From contig NZ_JAPNKC010000001.1 in NCBI RefSeq assembly GCF_026626705.1, positions 2,108,001 to 2,172,000 on the forward strand: DNA of 64,000 nucleotides. The letters are read 5' to 3'. Origin of the DNA: Pyxidicoccus sp. MSG2. Lineage in GTDB: Bacteria; Myxococcota; Myxococcia; Myxococcales; Myxococcaceae. Position 1 is the first letter of the stretch. Each line of letters opens with the position of its first letter. The position numbers and the translations under genes are program-made. The notes under the pieces were generated by a model. It worked only from the letters and a program-made list of their open reading frames with translations, was not told the DNA's origin and did no database searches. This document shows positions 52,932-60,592 of the stretch, in pieces.

Positions 52932-55688
52932 TCAGTAGCTCCCCTTCAGGCCGAGCAGTGGAACGATGACGGGAATCCCCACGGACTCGCGCTGCAGCTT
53001 TCCGCCCTTCCGCGTGTACTCGTAGGCGAACACCTCCGTTTGGAGCGAGAGGTTGAGCACGTCCAGCGAGGCCTCCAGGTTGAAGTCGTCGACGGCCCAG
53101 GACTTCGCCACGCGGAAGTCCACGCGGAAGAACGGCGCCAGACGGTCCACCTGGTCCGCGTCCTTGCGCACCCACGCGTTGAAGTTGTCCGCCGTGCGCA
53201 CCTCGCGCTGGGTGACGGAGGAAATCTCCCCGGACTCCGGCCGGCCGGTGTTGAAGTGCACCACCGTGCCCACCGTCCAGTTGTTGCGCAGCTTGTAGCT
53301 GAGCGCCGCGTTGAAGACGTGCGCCTGCTCGAACGCGAAGGGCACGTCCGCCTCCGCCATCTCCCGGACGGAGGTGTCGTCGTTGTACCGGGCGAACCGC
53401 TTGTGCCGCTTGCTCTGGAGGAAGCTGTACGTCACCCAGCCGAACCAGTTGCGGCCCAGCGGGTGGCGCGCCATCAAGTCAATTCCATACGCGTAGCCGC
53501 TCGCTGCCGGGTCCTCGCGCAAGAGGCCCCGGCGCTGCCGGTTCTCCAGCACCTGCTTCACGTCGAACTCCACCGTGCGCCACAGCGGGTTGTAGAAAGC
53601 GTCCGCGCTCAGCTCCAAGCCCTCGGCCGCCTTCCACTCGGCGCCCACGTCGAACTGGGCGCCTTCCTGCAGGCCGTAGCGCAGGCCGGACACGTCCATG
53701 GCGGGCAGGTGGAGCAGGATGGTGGGCGGCTGGTGGAAGAGGCCCGCGCCGCCCTTGAGGGTGAGCGTGTCACTGAAGACGTGGCGCACGCTGAGGCGCG
53801 GCTCCACGGCGACGTGGTTGATGCCGGGCACCAGGTGGTACGAGTCCACGCGCGCCCCGGGCACCACCAGCCACTTCTCCGCGGGCCGCCACGTCGCGGA
53901 GACGTACGCGCCGGAGAACGTGCCCAGCGACGAGGGCTGCTTGAGCGGATGCGCGTCATCCGAGGGCCGCCAGCCTGGAGGCCGCGCGGAGCCGGTGATG
54001 GTGGTGGCCACGCGCCGGTGCTCCACGTCTCCGCCGACCTGCACTTCCAGCGCGTCCGAGAACCGCCGCTTCCAGCCCGCGCGGGCCGAGAAGGACAGCT
54101 GGTCCAGCCCGTACTCGCCCGAGGTGACCTGCGTGAGGCCCTCCCCCGGACGCAGCTCCAGCGTCCGCTTCCCCACCAGCCCCACCTCGTCGAGGCCCAC
54201 GGTGAGGCCCAGCTCGCCCTCGCCGCCCGCCAGCGGGTGCGTGCCGCGCAGGTCCACGCGGTGGAAGCGGGAGATGATGGTGCCGCCCAGGCCGCCCTCG
54301 TAGTTGCCCGAGTCCTCGCCGACGTCATCCGAGCTGCCCAGCGCGAACAGGCGCAGCCGGCCCTCGCCCACCTTCTGCTCCACGCGCAGCTGGTAGTCCC
54401 AGAAGCCGGCATGGAGGGGGTTGTCCTCCTCGTCGTTGAAGATGGCGTAGGCCACGGGGATGAGCAGCCCGGTGTAGCTGTAGCGGCCGGCCACGGTGAC
54501 GGAGGTGCCCGTCTTCTCGAAGGGGACCTCGACGAAGCCTCCCGCGTTGATGAGGTCCGCGTAGGCGGTGGCGTGCAGCCTGTCGTCATGGGGCCGGGAC
54601 AGCCGCCCCTCCACCGCGCCGCCCAACACGCGCCCGTACTGCACCGGCGGCGAGCCCGGATAGAAGTCGATGGTGTCGATGAAGTCCGGGTGGATGACCG
54701 CGGGCCCCAGCAGCAGGTGATACAGCATGGGGACGCGCACGCCGTCGAGGAAGTAGCCCGTGGCGGCGGGCTGGCCGCCGCGCACCACCGGGTAGCCCAG
54801 GCCGGAGGCGACGCTGGACACGCCGGGCATCAGCATGATGACGCGGAACGGGTCGCCCTGCGTGCCGGGCACCTCGCGAATCTCCTGCTCGCGCAGGCTG
54901 ATGCGCGTGACTTCGGTGCGCGGCCGGTCATCGCGCACCACCGTCTCGTAGGGGTTCACCACGGTGGGCTGGAGCCGGTACACCACCGCGAGGCTCTGCC
55001 CCTCCACCACCGTCTCCTCGAAGGTGAAGGGCTGGTGACCCGGCGCGCGGACCTCCAGTCGGTGCGCGCCCGCGGGCACCTCCACCTCGAAGCGGCCCTG
55101 CTCGTCCACCAATGTGGCCGGCTCCGGGCTCCCGTCGACGAAGAGCGCGGCATCCACCACCGGGCGCCGCGTACCCCGGGCGCGCACCTCGCCCTGGATG
55201 CGGGCCTGGGTGAAAACGAGTCCGGCGGGAGGCTCGAAGCGGTAGCTGTAGTTGATGCGCATGCCCACGGGCTTGCCGGCCATGAGCCCGGGGGTGAAGC
55301 GCAGGCCCGGGGCGGCCTTCACCGCGGCCTCGGTGAGGGCCTCGTGCACGGAGGGCTCCGCCACCTTCACCTCCGTGACGGCGCCGTGCTCGTCCACGAG
55401 CAGCACCAGCTTCACCTCGGACTCGGTGCCCTTCAGTCCCTCGGGCCACGCGGCGGGGGAGTTGGCGACCAGGGTGGGCGGCTGCAGCCACACCGCGCCG
55501 CCGTCGGCGGCCAGTCCCAGGCGGGATGCATCGTCGGAGGAGACGACCGTGCCGGCATCCGTGGTCTGGACGTCCACCTCCACCGCGCGGGGCTCGCTGG
55601 TGGCGGTGGGCGGGGCCTGGGCCCCGGCGACACCGGGCAGGGCGGACAGCGCGAACAGGAACACTGCGAGTCGTCTGGAGATGGTCAT
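52932..55688 (-). CDS. TonB-dependent receptor with its own N-terminal TonB C-domain
   Basis: 918 residues from ATG 55688. A signal peptide (LAVFLFALSALPGVAGA) is followed at about 60-150 by a TonB C-terminal-type domain (SEVKLVLLVDEHGAVTEVKV...TEAAVKAAPGLRFTP). Next, at about 155-230, is a carboxypeptidase-regulatory-like domain (VRARGTRRPVVDAALFVDG). Then come the plug (EQEIREVPGTQGDPFRVIMLMPGV, GYPVVRGGQPAATGYFLDG) and a barrel ending in an aromatic-rich strand. The TonB-domain-plus-receptor architecture is seen in some myxobacterial receptors and may short-circuit normal energy transduction. The ligand is unknown; the tightly linked discoidin-like lipoprotein points to a surface glycan or protein. 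Confidence 0.87.
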   Translation of the reverse strand: MTISRRLAVFLFALSALPGVAGAQAPPTATSEPRAVEVDVQTTDAGTVVSSDDASRLGLAADGGAVWLQPPTLVANSPAAWPEGLKGTESEVKLVLLVDEHGAVTEVKVAEPSVHEALTEAAVKAAPGLRFTPGLMAGKPVGMRINYSYRFEPPAGLVFTQARIQGEVRARGTRRPVVDAALFVDGSPEPATLVDEQGRFEVEVPAGAHRLEVRAPGHQPFTFEETVVEGQSLAVVYRLQPTVVNPYETVVRDDRPRTEVTRISLREQEIREVPGTQGDPFRVIMLMPGVSSVASGLGYPVVRGGQPAATGYFLDGVRVPMLYHLLLGPAVIHPDFIDTIDFYPGSPPVQYGRVLGGAVEGRLSRPHDDRLHATAYADLINAGGFVEVPFEKTGTSVTVAGRYSYTGLLIPVAYAIFNDEEDNPLHAGFWDYQLRVEQKVGEGRLRLFALGSSDDVGEDSGNYEGGLGGTIISRFHRVDLRGTHPLAGGEGELGLTVGLDEVGLVGKRTLELRPGEGLTQVTSGEYGLDQLSFSARAGWKRRFSDALEVQVGGDVEHRRVATTITGSARPPGWRPSDDAHPLKQPSSLGTFSGAYVSATWRPAEKWLVVPGARVDSYHLVPGINHVAVEPRLSVRHVFSDTLTLKGGAGLFHQPPTILLHLPAMDVSGLRYGLQEGAQFDVGAEWKAAEGLELSADAFYNPLWRTVEFDVKQVLENRQRRGLLREDPAASGYAYGIDLMARHPLGRNWFGWVTYSFLQSKRHKRFARYNDDTSVREMAEADVPFAFEQAHVFNAALSYKLRNNWTVGTVVHFNTGRPESGEISSVTQREVRTADNFNAWVRKDADQVDRLAPFFRVDFRVAKSWAVDDFNLEASLDVLNLSLQTEVFAYEYTRKGGKLQRESVGIPVIVPLLGLKGSY

Positions 55689-55858
55689 CACCTGGTCGGG
55701 ATACGCAGCCAAGTGTGCCACCTGGCTCTCGACGGCCTCCGCGCCCCTGGACCTGCATGTGCGAGCGAAACTGTCTACCCCTCGCGACGGGTCGGATGCC
55801 GTGTCCGGGACACCGCGCGCCACGCCCGCAACCATCTGGGAGCCGGAGCGAAAGGCGC

Positions 55859-55890
55859 TTGACCCTGCACCTTGGTGCAGACCGTAGCCT
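55859..55890 (+). promoter_or_regulatory. MerR-type promoter with operator in a 20-bp spacer
   Basis: A -35 box TTGACC at 55859-55864 and a -10-like TAGCCT at 55885-55890 are separated by 20 bases. Directly after the -35 box the spacer holds CTGCACC-TT-GGTGCAG, a perfect seven-base inverted repeat at 55865-55880. An overlong spacer with a centred dyad is the mark of MerR-controlled promoters. The operon it faces ends with a MerR-family gene, so autoregulation is likely. Confidence 0.75.
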
Positions 55891-55897
55891 CCTTCGC

Positions 55898-56347
55898 ATG
55901 AACCGACCCGAAGCCCTCCGAACCACGTCCCGCGTCGTCCGTGCCAGCGCCCTCTACGACCTGGTCGTCACCCTCCCCTTCGCCACGCCCTTCACCGGAG
56001 GCTGGCTCCTCCAGCAGTTGCACCAACTGCACGGGTGGCTCGGCCTGTCCGGCGCCACCCCGCCCGACTTCGGGCCGATGCACCTGTTGTTCGTGAGCCT
56101 CATGGGCACCATCGTCACGCTGTGGGCGGTGCTGCGCATCTATCGCCCCGAGCCCCTCTTCGGCGCGGTGGACACGGCGGGGCGCGCCTTCTTCTCCCTG
56201 TGGATGGCCTGGGCGCTGTGGAAGGGGCAGACGTCCATCCTCGCCGTCATGCTCACCCTGGAGCTGGCATGGTTCTTCGTGCAGGGTGGTGCCATCCTGT
56301 GGTGGAGGAACCACCATGAGCACGCGCGCCTCTCCCCAGCGGTCTGA
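55898..56347 (+). CDS. Small membrane protein of a MerR-controlled operon
   Basis: 149 residues from ATG 55898, only eight bases after the predicted -10 box, so the transcript has almost no leader. Four hydrophobic segments are visible: about 15-40 (YDLVVTLPFATPFTGGWLL), 62-85 (HLLFVSLMGTIVTLWAVL), 97-112 (AFFSLWMAWALW) and 116-138 (ILAVMLTLELAWFFVQGGAIL). The C-terminus is His-rich (NHHEHA), which might bind a metal. No family was recognised. It overlaps the MerR gene by 32 bases, so the two are translated from one message. Confidence 0.75.
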   Translation: MNRPEALRTTSRVVRASALYDLVVTLPFATPFTGGWLLQQLHQLHGWLGLSGATPPDFGPMHLLFVSLMGTIVTLWAVLRIYRPEPLFGAVDTAGRAFFSLWMAWALWKGQTSILAVMLTLELAWFFVQGGAILWWRNHHEHARLSPAV

Positions 56348-56774
56348 CGTCCCCGCCAGCCTGCGCATCAGCGACCTGGCCACCGCCGCGGGCGTCGGCA
56401 TCCCCACGCTGCGCTTCTACGAGCGGAAGAAGCTGCTGCCCGCCCCCCGCCGCACGGCGAGCGGCTACCGCGTGTACGAGCCCCGGCACGTCACGCGCGT
56501 GCGCTTCATCCGCCGGGCGCAGGAGCTGGGCTTCTCGCTGCGCGAGGTGGGCGCACTGCTGGCCGTCTCGGACCGGAAGGTGCCCTCCTCCACCGAGGTG
56601 GAGCGCTTCGCGGCGGCGAAGCTGGAGGCCATCGACGCGCGGGTGAAGGACCTCCAGCGCATGAAGCGCGCAATCCTCAAGCTGCTCGCGGAGGGCGTCT
56701 GCGACACGGAGGCCGAGTGCCCCGTCCTCTTGTCCCTGGGCGGACTCCCTCCGGCCCGTCGCGCGAGGGGCTGA
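56316..56774 (+). CDS. MerR-family transcriptional regulator
   Basis: 152 residues from ATG 56316, inside the end of the membrane-protein gene. The winged helix-turn-helix of MerR is clear: RISDLATAAGVGIPTLRFYERKKLLPAPRRTASGYRVYEP, in pieces, then RVRFIRRAQELGFSLREVGALL. A long dimerisation helix follows (ERFAAAKLEAIDARVKDLQRMKRAI). The C-terminus holds GVCDTEAECPVLL, two Cys separated by six residues, where metal- or redox-sensing MerR proteins have their sensor Cys; the mercury-type Cys at the helix start is missing. It probably controls the promoter at 55859. Confidence 0.9.
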   Translation: MSTRASPQRSDVPASLRISDLATAAGVGIPTLRFYERKKLLPAPRRTASGYRVYEPRHVTRVRFIRRAQELGFSLREVGALLAVSDRKVPSSTEVERFAAAKLEAIDARVKDLQRMKRAILKLLAEGVCDTEAECPVLLSLGGLPPARRARG

Positions 56775-56901
56775 CCCGTCCGGGCGCCGGCCCATCACCG
56801 CCCCGCGCGCCTTCGAGGCGAAAGACGCGTCATTTGATGCGGGCGGGCTGCGTCCGTAGGGTAGCGCCCCGGAACACCACACGGGGCCACACGCCACCAC
56901 C

Positions 56902-57528
56902 ATGGACCTCACCCTCTGGGCCACCTTCGCGCTGACGATATTCGTCCTCTCCATCACCCCGGGACCGGCGGTTCTGCTCGTCATCTCCCAGGCGATGTCG
57001 CGCGGCTTCAGCGCGGGAATGGGCGCGGCGCTCGGGGTGCAAGCGGGGAACGCGGTCTACTTCTTCATCTCCGCCGCCGGGCTGGGCGCGGCGCTGGCCA
57101 CCTCCCCCATCGCGTTCAACGTCATCCGCTACGCGGGCGCGACGTACCTCGTCTACCTCGGCGTCCGCACCATCCTGAGCGCCCGGACGAGCCTGTCCCT
57201 GGAGCAGCGGCCCCGGCCCGCGCTGTGGGACAGTGGCTTCGCGCAGGGCTTCATCAAGCAGCTGGCCAACCCCAAGTCCATCCTGTCCTTCGGCGCGCTG
57301 CTGCCCCAGTTCATCCACCCCGGGAAGAGCGCCGTCACGCAGTTCGCCGCGTACGGCCTCACCTGCGTCGTGGTGGAAGTGCCGGTGCTGGCCGTCTACG
57401 CGTGGCTCGGCGTCGCGGGGGGACGGCTCTCCAGCTCCTCGCGGGCCATCGTCTGGCGCGAGCGGGTGGCCGGCGTCGCCCTGGTCTCCGTGGGCGCAGT
57501 GCTCGCCACGATGCGCGGCGCCGTCTGA
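56902..57528 (+). CDS. LysE/RhtB-family amino-acid exporter
   Basis: 208 residues, the normal size. The family signature SITPGPAVLLVISQAMSRG near residues 17-35 is followed by GVQAGNAVYFF, GATYLVYLGVRTI, FIKQLANPKSILSFGALLPQFI and two final hydrophobic helices. Six membrane segments are predicted. These inner-membrane proteins export amino acids such as lysine, threonine or homoserine lactone driven by the proton gradient. The substrate is unknown. No LysR or Lrp regulator gene is adjacent. Confidence 0.92.
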   Translation: MDLTLWATFALTIFVLSITPGPAVLLVISQAMSRGFSAGMGAALGVQAGNAVYFFISAAGLGAALATSPIAFNVIRYAGATYLVYLGVRTILSARTSLSLEQRPRPALWDSGFAQGFIKQLANPKSILSFGALLPQFIHPGKSAVTQFAAYGLTCVVVEVPVLAVYAWLGVAGGRLSSSSRAIVWRERVAGVALVSVGAVLATMRGAV

Positions 57529-57656
57529 CGCGCCTGCCTGGCTGCTCCTTCCCGTTCGAGGGCGGACAGTGACGCGCCCCGACTGACTCCCCGCGCCGTC
57601 ACCGGATGGTTACTCCTCTGGCCCTGAAGGCGGGATGGGCGAGGGGGAGGACTCAG

Positions 57657-59423
57657 GTGGCGGGGAAACGCTTTGCGGGCGTCTTGCTGGCATGTGTCAC
57701 GGGCCTGATGGTAGCCTGCGGAGGCTCCAGCGCGGGCGGTGGAGGAACGGACGCACCCGGGCCGGGGGACGAAGCCCCGGGTCCCAGCCCCTCCCCGACT
57801 CCAGACGGCGGTCAGCCCGACGCGGGCCTGCCGCCCCCCGAAGACACCGACAGCGGGACGCCCGACGCCGGCCAGCCTCCAGACGAAACGGACGCTGGCA
57901 CCCCGGACGCGGGGACGCCGCCGCCGAAGCCCACCGTGTGCGCGCCCACCGCGGGCGAAGCGCGCTGGGTGCAGGAAGGCGAGCCGGTGACGGCCACCGT
58001 GACGTGCGGCACGGGCCACAAGGCCACGGACGTGCGCTTCACCGTGGACAACCTCCCGCAGGGCGCGAGCTTCGACGAGCCCACCGCCACGCTGCGCTGG
58101 ACTCCCACGCGGGCCCAGTCGGCGGTGTGGAACCTCGTCCTGCGCGAGCAGAGCACCGGCGAGACGGGCACGCTCAAGGTGGGCGTGGCGCCGAACATCG
58201 TGGCCGCGGACAAGGTCGAGTTCGCTGACCCCGCGACGTACACGGAGGAGTACGGGCTGCCCGTGTTCCATCTGTCCTTCGAGGGCGGCCTCACCTCGGG
58301 TGGCTACCGGCCCGCGCAAATCGTCTACCGGGGGCGCCGCTTCGAGATTGAAGCGCAGTACCGCGGGGCCACCTCCAGCGTGTTCCCCAAGCGCAGCCTC
58401 ACCTTCAAGTTCAAGGACGAGGACCTCTTCAGCGAGCCCGTCTTCGGAGACGGCTTCAAGGACAGGAAGCGCGTGGTGCTCATCACCACGTTCAATGACA
58501 ACTCCTACGTCCGCGCGCGCCTGGCCTTCGACCTGTGGAACCGGATGGCGCCGGACCACGTGAAGATTCGCACCTACAGCGCGGTGCTCTACATGAACAA
58601 CCGCTTCATGGGCGTCTACACGGTGGCAGACCACGTGGACAAACGCCTCATGGCCGCGCACGGCATCTCCAAGGACGCGGACCTCTTCAAGGCCGTGGAC
58701 AACAACGCCAACTTCTCCCGCCTGGACCATGCTGGCCAGCCCAAGCCCTCGCTCGACCTGGGCTTCGAGAAGAAGGAGGGCACGCCCGAGGAGGGCAAGC
58801 CCCACGCCTTCGACACGCTGAATGCCTTCGTGGCCTTCGTGGCCGACTCGGACGCGGCCGCCTTCCGCACGGGCTTCCCGCAACGGGCGAAGGCGAGCGA
58901 CTACGAGGACTGGTGGATCTTCAACACGCTCATCCTGGGCACGGACTCGCAGGGGAAGAACGCCTACCACGCCTTTGACCCGGCGACCGGCGGGCCGTGG
59001 CGCTTCATCCCGTGGGACATGGACGCGAGCCTGGGCCAGAACTTCGACACCACCCGCTCGTCGCCCACCGCGCGCCTCACCTTCGAGGGCGACAACCTGC
59101 TCTTCAAGCGGATGCTGGACGAGCCGTCCATCGCCGGGCCCATGCGCGAGCGCTACCGGAAGCTGCTGCGCGAGGAGTTGAAGCTGGAGACGGCGCTCTC
59201 CCTCATCGACGGCTACGTGAAGGAGACGGCGCCCGCCGCGAAGCGCGACTGGGCGAAGTGGGGGCCGAAGTACAAGACGTTCGGCACCGAGGCCAGCGGA
59301 GGCGCCGGCAACTTCCCCGCCTGGGACGACCGCCAGGACTTCAACGAGTACGAGGGGGAAGTGGACTACGTGCGCCAGTGGGTGAAGACGCGCTGGCCCG
59401 CGCTGCAGGAGCGGCTGCCGTAG
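57657..59423 (+). CDS. CotH-family kinase-like lipoprotein
   Basis: 588 residues from GTG 57657, which follows GGGGGAGGA by five bases; an ATG at 57606 is less likely. The signal peptide ends in the lipobox MVACGG. A Pro/Asp/Gly/Thr-rich linker follows to about residue 100, then an Ig-like beta domain to about 200. The CotH domain covers about 205-585: YRGATSSVFPKRSLTFKFK, NSYVRARLAFDLWNRM, NRFMGVYTVADHVDKR, FNTLILGTDSQGKNAYHA and FIPWDMDASLGQ with the catalytic-type Asp. Spore-coat CotH is a secreted protein kinase. A role at the myxobacterial surface or spore is inference. The gene's last 128 bases recur at 60399, past a two-gene insertion. Confidence 0.88.
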   Translation: MAGKRFAGVLLACVTGLMVACGGSSAGGGGTDAPGPGDEAPGPSPSPTPDGGQPDAGLPPPEDTDSGTPDAGQPPDETDAGTPDAGTPPPKPTVCAPTAGEARWVQEGEPVTATVTCGTGHKATDVRFTVDNLPQGASFDEPTATLRWTPTRAQSAVWNLVLREQSTGETGTLKVGVAPNIVAADKVEFADPATYTEEYGLPVFHLSFEGGLTSGGYRPAQIVYRGRRFEIEAQYRGATSSVFPKRSLTFKFKDEDLFSEPVFGDGFKDRKRVVLITTFNDNSYVRARLAFDLWNRMAPDHVKIRTYSAVLYMNNRFMGVYTVADHVDKRLMAAHGISKDADLFKAVDNNANFSRLDHAGQPKPSLDLGFEKKEGTPEEGKPHAFDTLNAFVAFVADSDAAAFRTGFPQRAKASDYEDWWIFNTLILGTDSQGKNAYHAFDPATGGPWRFIPWDMDASLGQNFDTTRSSPTARLTFEGDNLLFKRMLDEPSIAGPMRERYRKLLREELKLETALSLIDGYVKETAPAAKRDWAKWGPKYKTFGTEASGGAGNFPAWDDRQDFNEYEGEVDYVRQWVKTRWPALQERLP

Positions 59424-59488
59424 GCCGGCGCAGCCGCTCCAAAGGTGGGCGCGGTTAGAACTGCTCCCAGCCCGGCACGCGCGGGTAG
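59296..59488 (+). repeat. 193-bp direct repeat, left copy (end of cotH plus remnant of asnS)
   Basis: This copy includes the last 43 codons of the intact cotH gene and its trailer. On the opposite strand it also holds a stranded remnant of the last ten asnS codons plus stop (reading YPRVPGWEQF). It matches 60399-60592 with four substitutions and one single-base indel. Confidence 0.9.
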
Positions 59489-59576
59489 CGTCGCACGTGG
59501 TGTCACCACCGGCCCCCGTGCCCTGCCTTGGAGATTCCTCTGACTCCTTGGACGAGGCATCCGGTGCGCCCATACC

Positions 59577-60011
59577 ATGCGCGCAATGCCTTCCCTCCGA
59601 ACACAGGCCTTTGCGCTACAACTTGCGCTCGCCTGCACTGCCCTGGTGTCGGGCTGCTCCCGGCCCGCACACTCCAGCGCGGGCCGCGGCTACTACGCCC
59701 AGTCCACCTGTATGGATAGCGAGACATGCTGCCTGCAGCGCAACCCAGGAGTTCCTGATGCGTGCGGGCTTTCAGCCGCGGAAGCCGCTGTACTCATGGG
59801 CGGCGCGAAGGCCGCGTCGGACAGCGCGGCCTCGGAGTGGGACGACTCGCACAACGCGGACCTCCCAGAGTGGAAGCGGCGCTGCATCCGGACGTATGGC
59901 GAATGCCAGGAGGACGGCTGGACTGGCTCCTGCTACGAGTGTTTTCGCTACTGCGAGGGCCAGCAGGAATGGCCCATCGACAAGTGCTACCGGCGGAAGG
60001 AGGAGAAATAG
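59577..60011 (+). CDS. Small Cys-rich lipoprotein, candidate SitA-like toxin
   Basis: 144 residues from ATG 59577 (ATG 59586 is also possible). The signal peptide ends in a lipobox VSGCSR near residue 27. The rest is Cys-rich: STCMDSETCCLQ, then AAVLMGGAKAAS, and a C-terminal block RRCIRTYGECQEDGW, CYECFRYCEGQQEWPIDKCY with six Cys. This C-terminal pattern resembles that of myxobacterial polymorphic toxin lipoproteins of the Sit group, which pass between kin by outer-membrane exchange; this is from memory and uncertain. It is followed three bases after its stop by a DUSAM gene, and both are enclosed by direct repeats. A toxin with the DUSAM protein as partner, or an unknown envelope lipoprotein, are both possible. 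Confidence 0.6.
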   Translation: MRAMPSLRTQAFALQLALACTALVSGCSRPAHSSAGRGYYAQSTCMDSETCCLQRNPGVPDACGLSAAEAAVLMGGAKAASDSAASEWDDSHNADLPEWKRRCIRTYGECQEDGWTGSCYECFRYCEGQQEWPIDKCYRRKEEK

Positions 60012-60014
60012 CCC

Positions 60015-60395
60015 ATGTCCTACGCAATCGACTGGGACCCCATCCGGGCATTGGCTCGCCGGGTCCTGCGCGAAGGCGCTCCGCTCGTGCTCACGGATGA
60101 AGTGCGCTCGCTCCTCATGCGCACCGCTCGCGAGGTCGCCATCAGTGACGACGACGCGGCGCGGGCACTCTCCACGGAGGCCGGAGCGCTCGAACTGCTC
60201 CGGGCGACCTCTGCGCGCATCACGGATGGCTCCAACAGGCTCGTGGACGCGCTCTACAGGATGAAGCGTCACCGACTGGCGGGTGACTACGACAGCGCAC
60301 GACAGGAGATGCGCGACGTGCTCGCCGTGGAAGTCGTGCCCTTCTACCGCGAGCGCGCGCAAGATGCGCTGGACGACCTGGCCGACGACCCTTGA
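60015..60395 (+). CDS. DUSAM-domain protein (DUF2379)
   Basis: 126 residues. The whole length matches the DUSAM family, a paralogous set known almost only from Myxococcaceae: IDWDPIRALARRVLREGAPLVLTDEVRSLL in outline, then EVAISDDDAARAL, LVDALYRMKRHRLAGDYDSARQEMRDVLAVEVVPFYRE. It is all-helical and cytosolic, without a known biochemical role. It starts four bases after the lipoprotein stop, so the two form an operon. Its location in a repeat-flanked insertion supports the idea that DUSAM genes travel with lipoprotein cassettes, perhaps as immunity or accessory factors. Confidence 0.9.
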   Translation: MSYAIDWDPIRALARRVLREGAPLVLTDEVRSLLMRTAREVAISDDDAARALSTEAGALELLRATSARITDGSNRLVDALYRMKRHRLAGDYDSARQEMRDVLAVEVVPFYRERAQDALDDLADDP

Positions 60396-60398
60396 GGG

Positions 60399-60526
60399 GC
60401 GGAGGCGCCGGCAACTTCCCCGCCTGGGGACGACCGCCAGGACTTCAACGAGTACGAGGGGGAAGTGGACTACGTGCGCCAGTGGGTGAAGACGCGCTGG
60501 CCCGCGCTGCAGGAGCGGCTGCCATA
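60399..60526 (+). pseudogene. Decayed 3' fragment of cotH
   Basis: The last roughly 42 codons of the CotH gene are repeated here without start or upstream part and with a one-base insertion near 60428. It is the by-product of the duplication that flanks the lipoprotein/DUSAM pair and is not expected to be expressed. Confidence 0.85.
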
Positions 60527-60592
60527 GACGGGCGCAGCCGCTCCAAAGGTGGGCGCGGTTAGAACTGCGCCCAGCCCGGCACGCGCGGGTAG
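60399..60592 (+). repeat. 194-bp direct repeat, right copy (decayed cotH tail plus intact asnS end)
   Basis: This copy starts four bases after the DUSAM stop and repeats the cotH tail, with an extra G in the CTGGGG run that breaks its frame. It then continues into the functional 3' end of asnS. It matches 59296-59488 with four substitutions and one indel. Confidence 0.9.

Noticed and set aside
52884..55862. 992-residue plus-strand open frame over the TonB-dependent receptor
   Set aside because: Low-complexity Arg/His/Glu/Val composition, no domain; the minus strand encodes a complete receptor.
59489..60398. Insertion sequence or integron as the carrier of the lipoprotein/DUSAM pair
   Set aside because: No transposase, integrase or terminal inverted repeats are visible; the flanks are simple duplications of the host junction.
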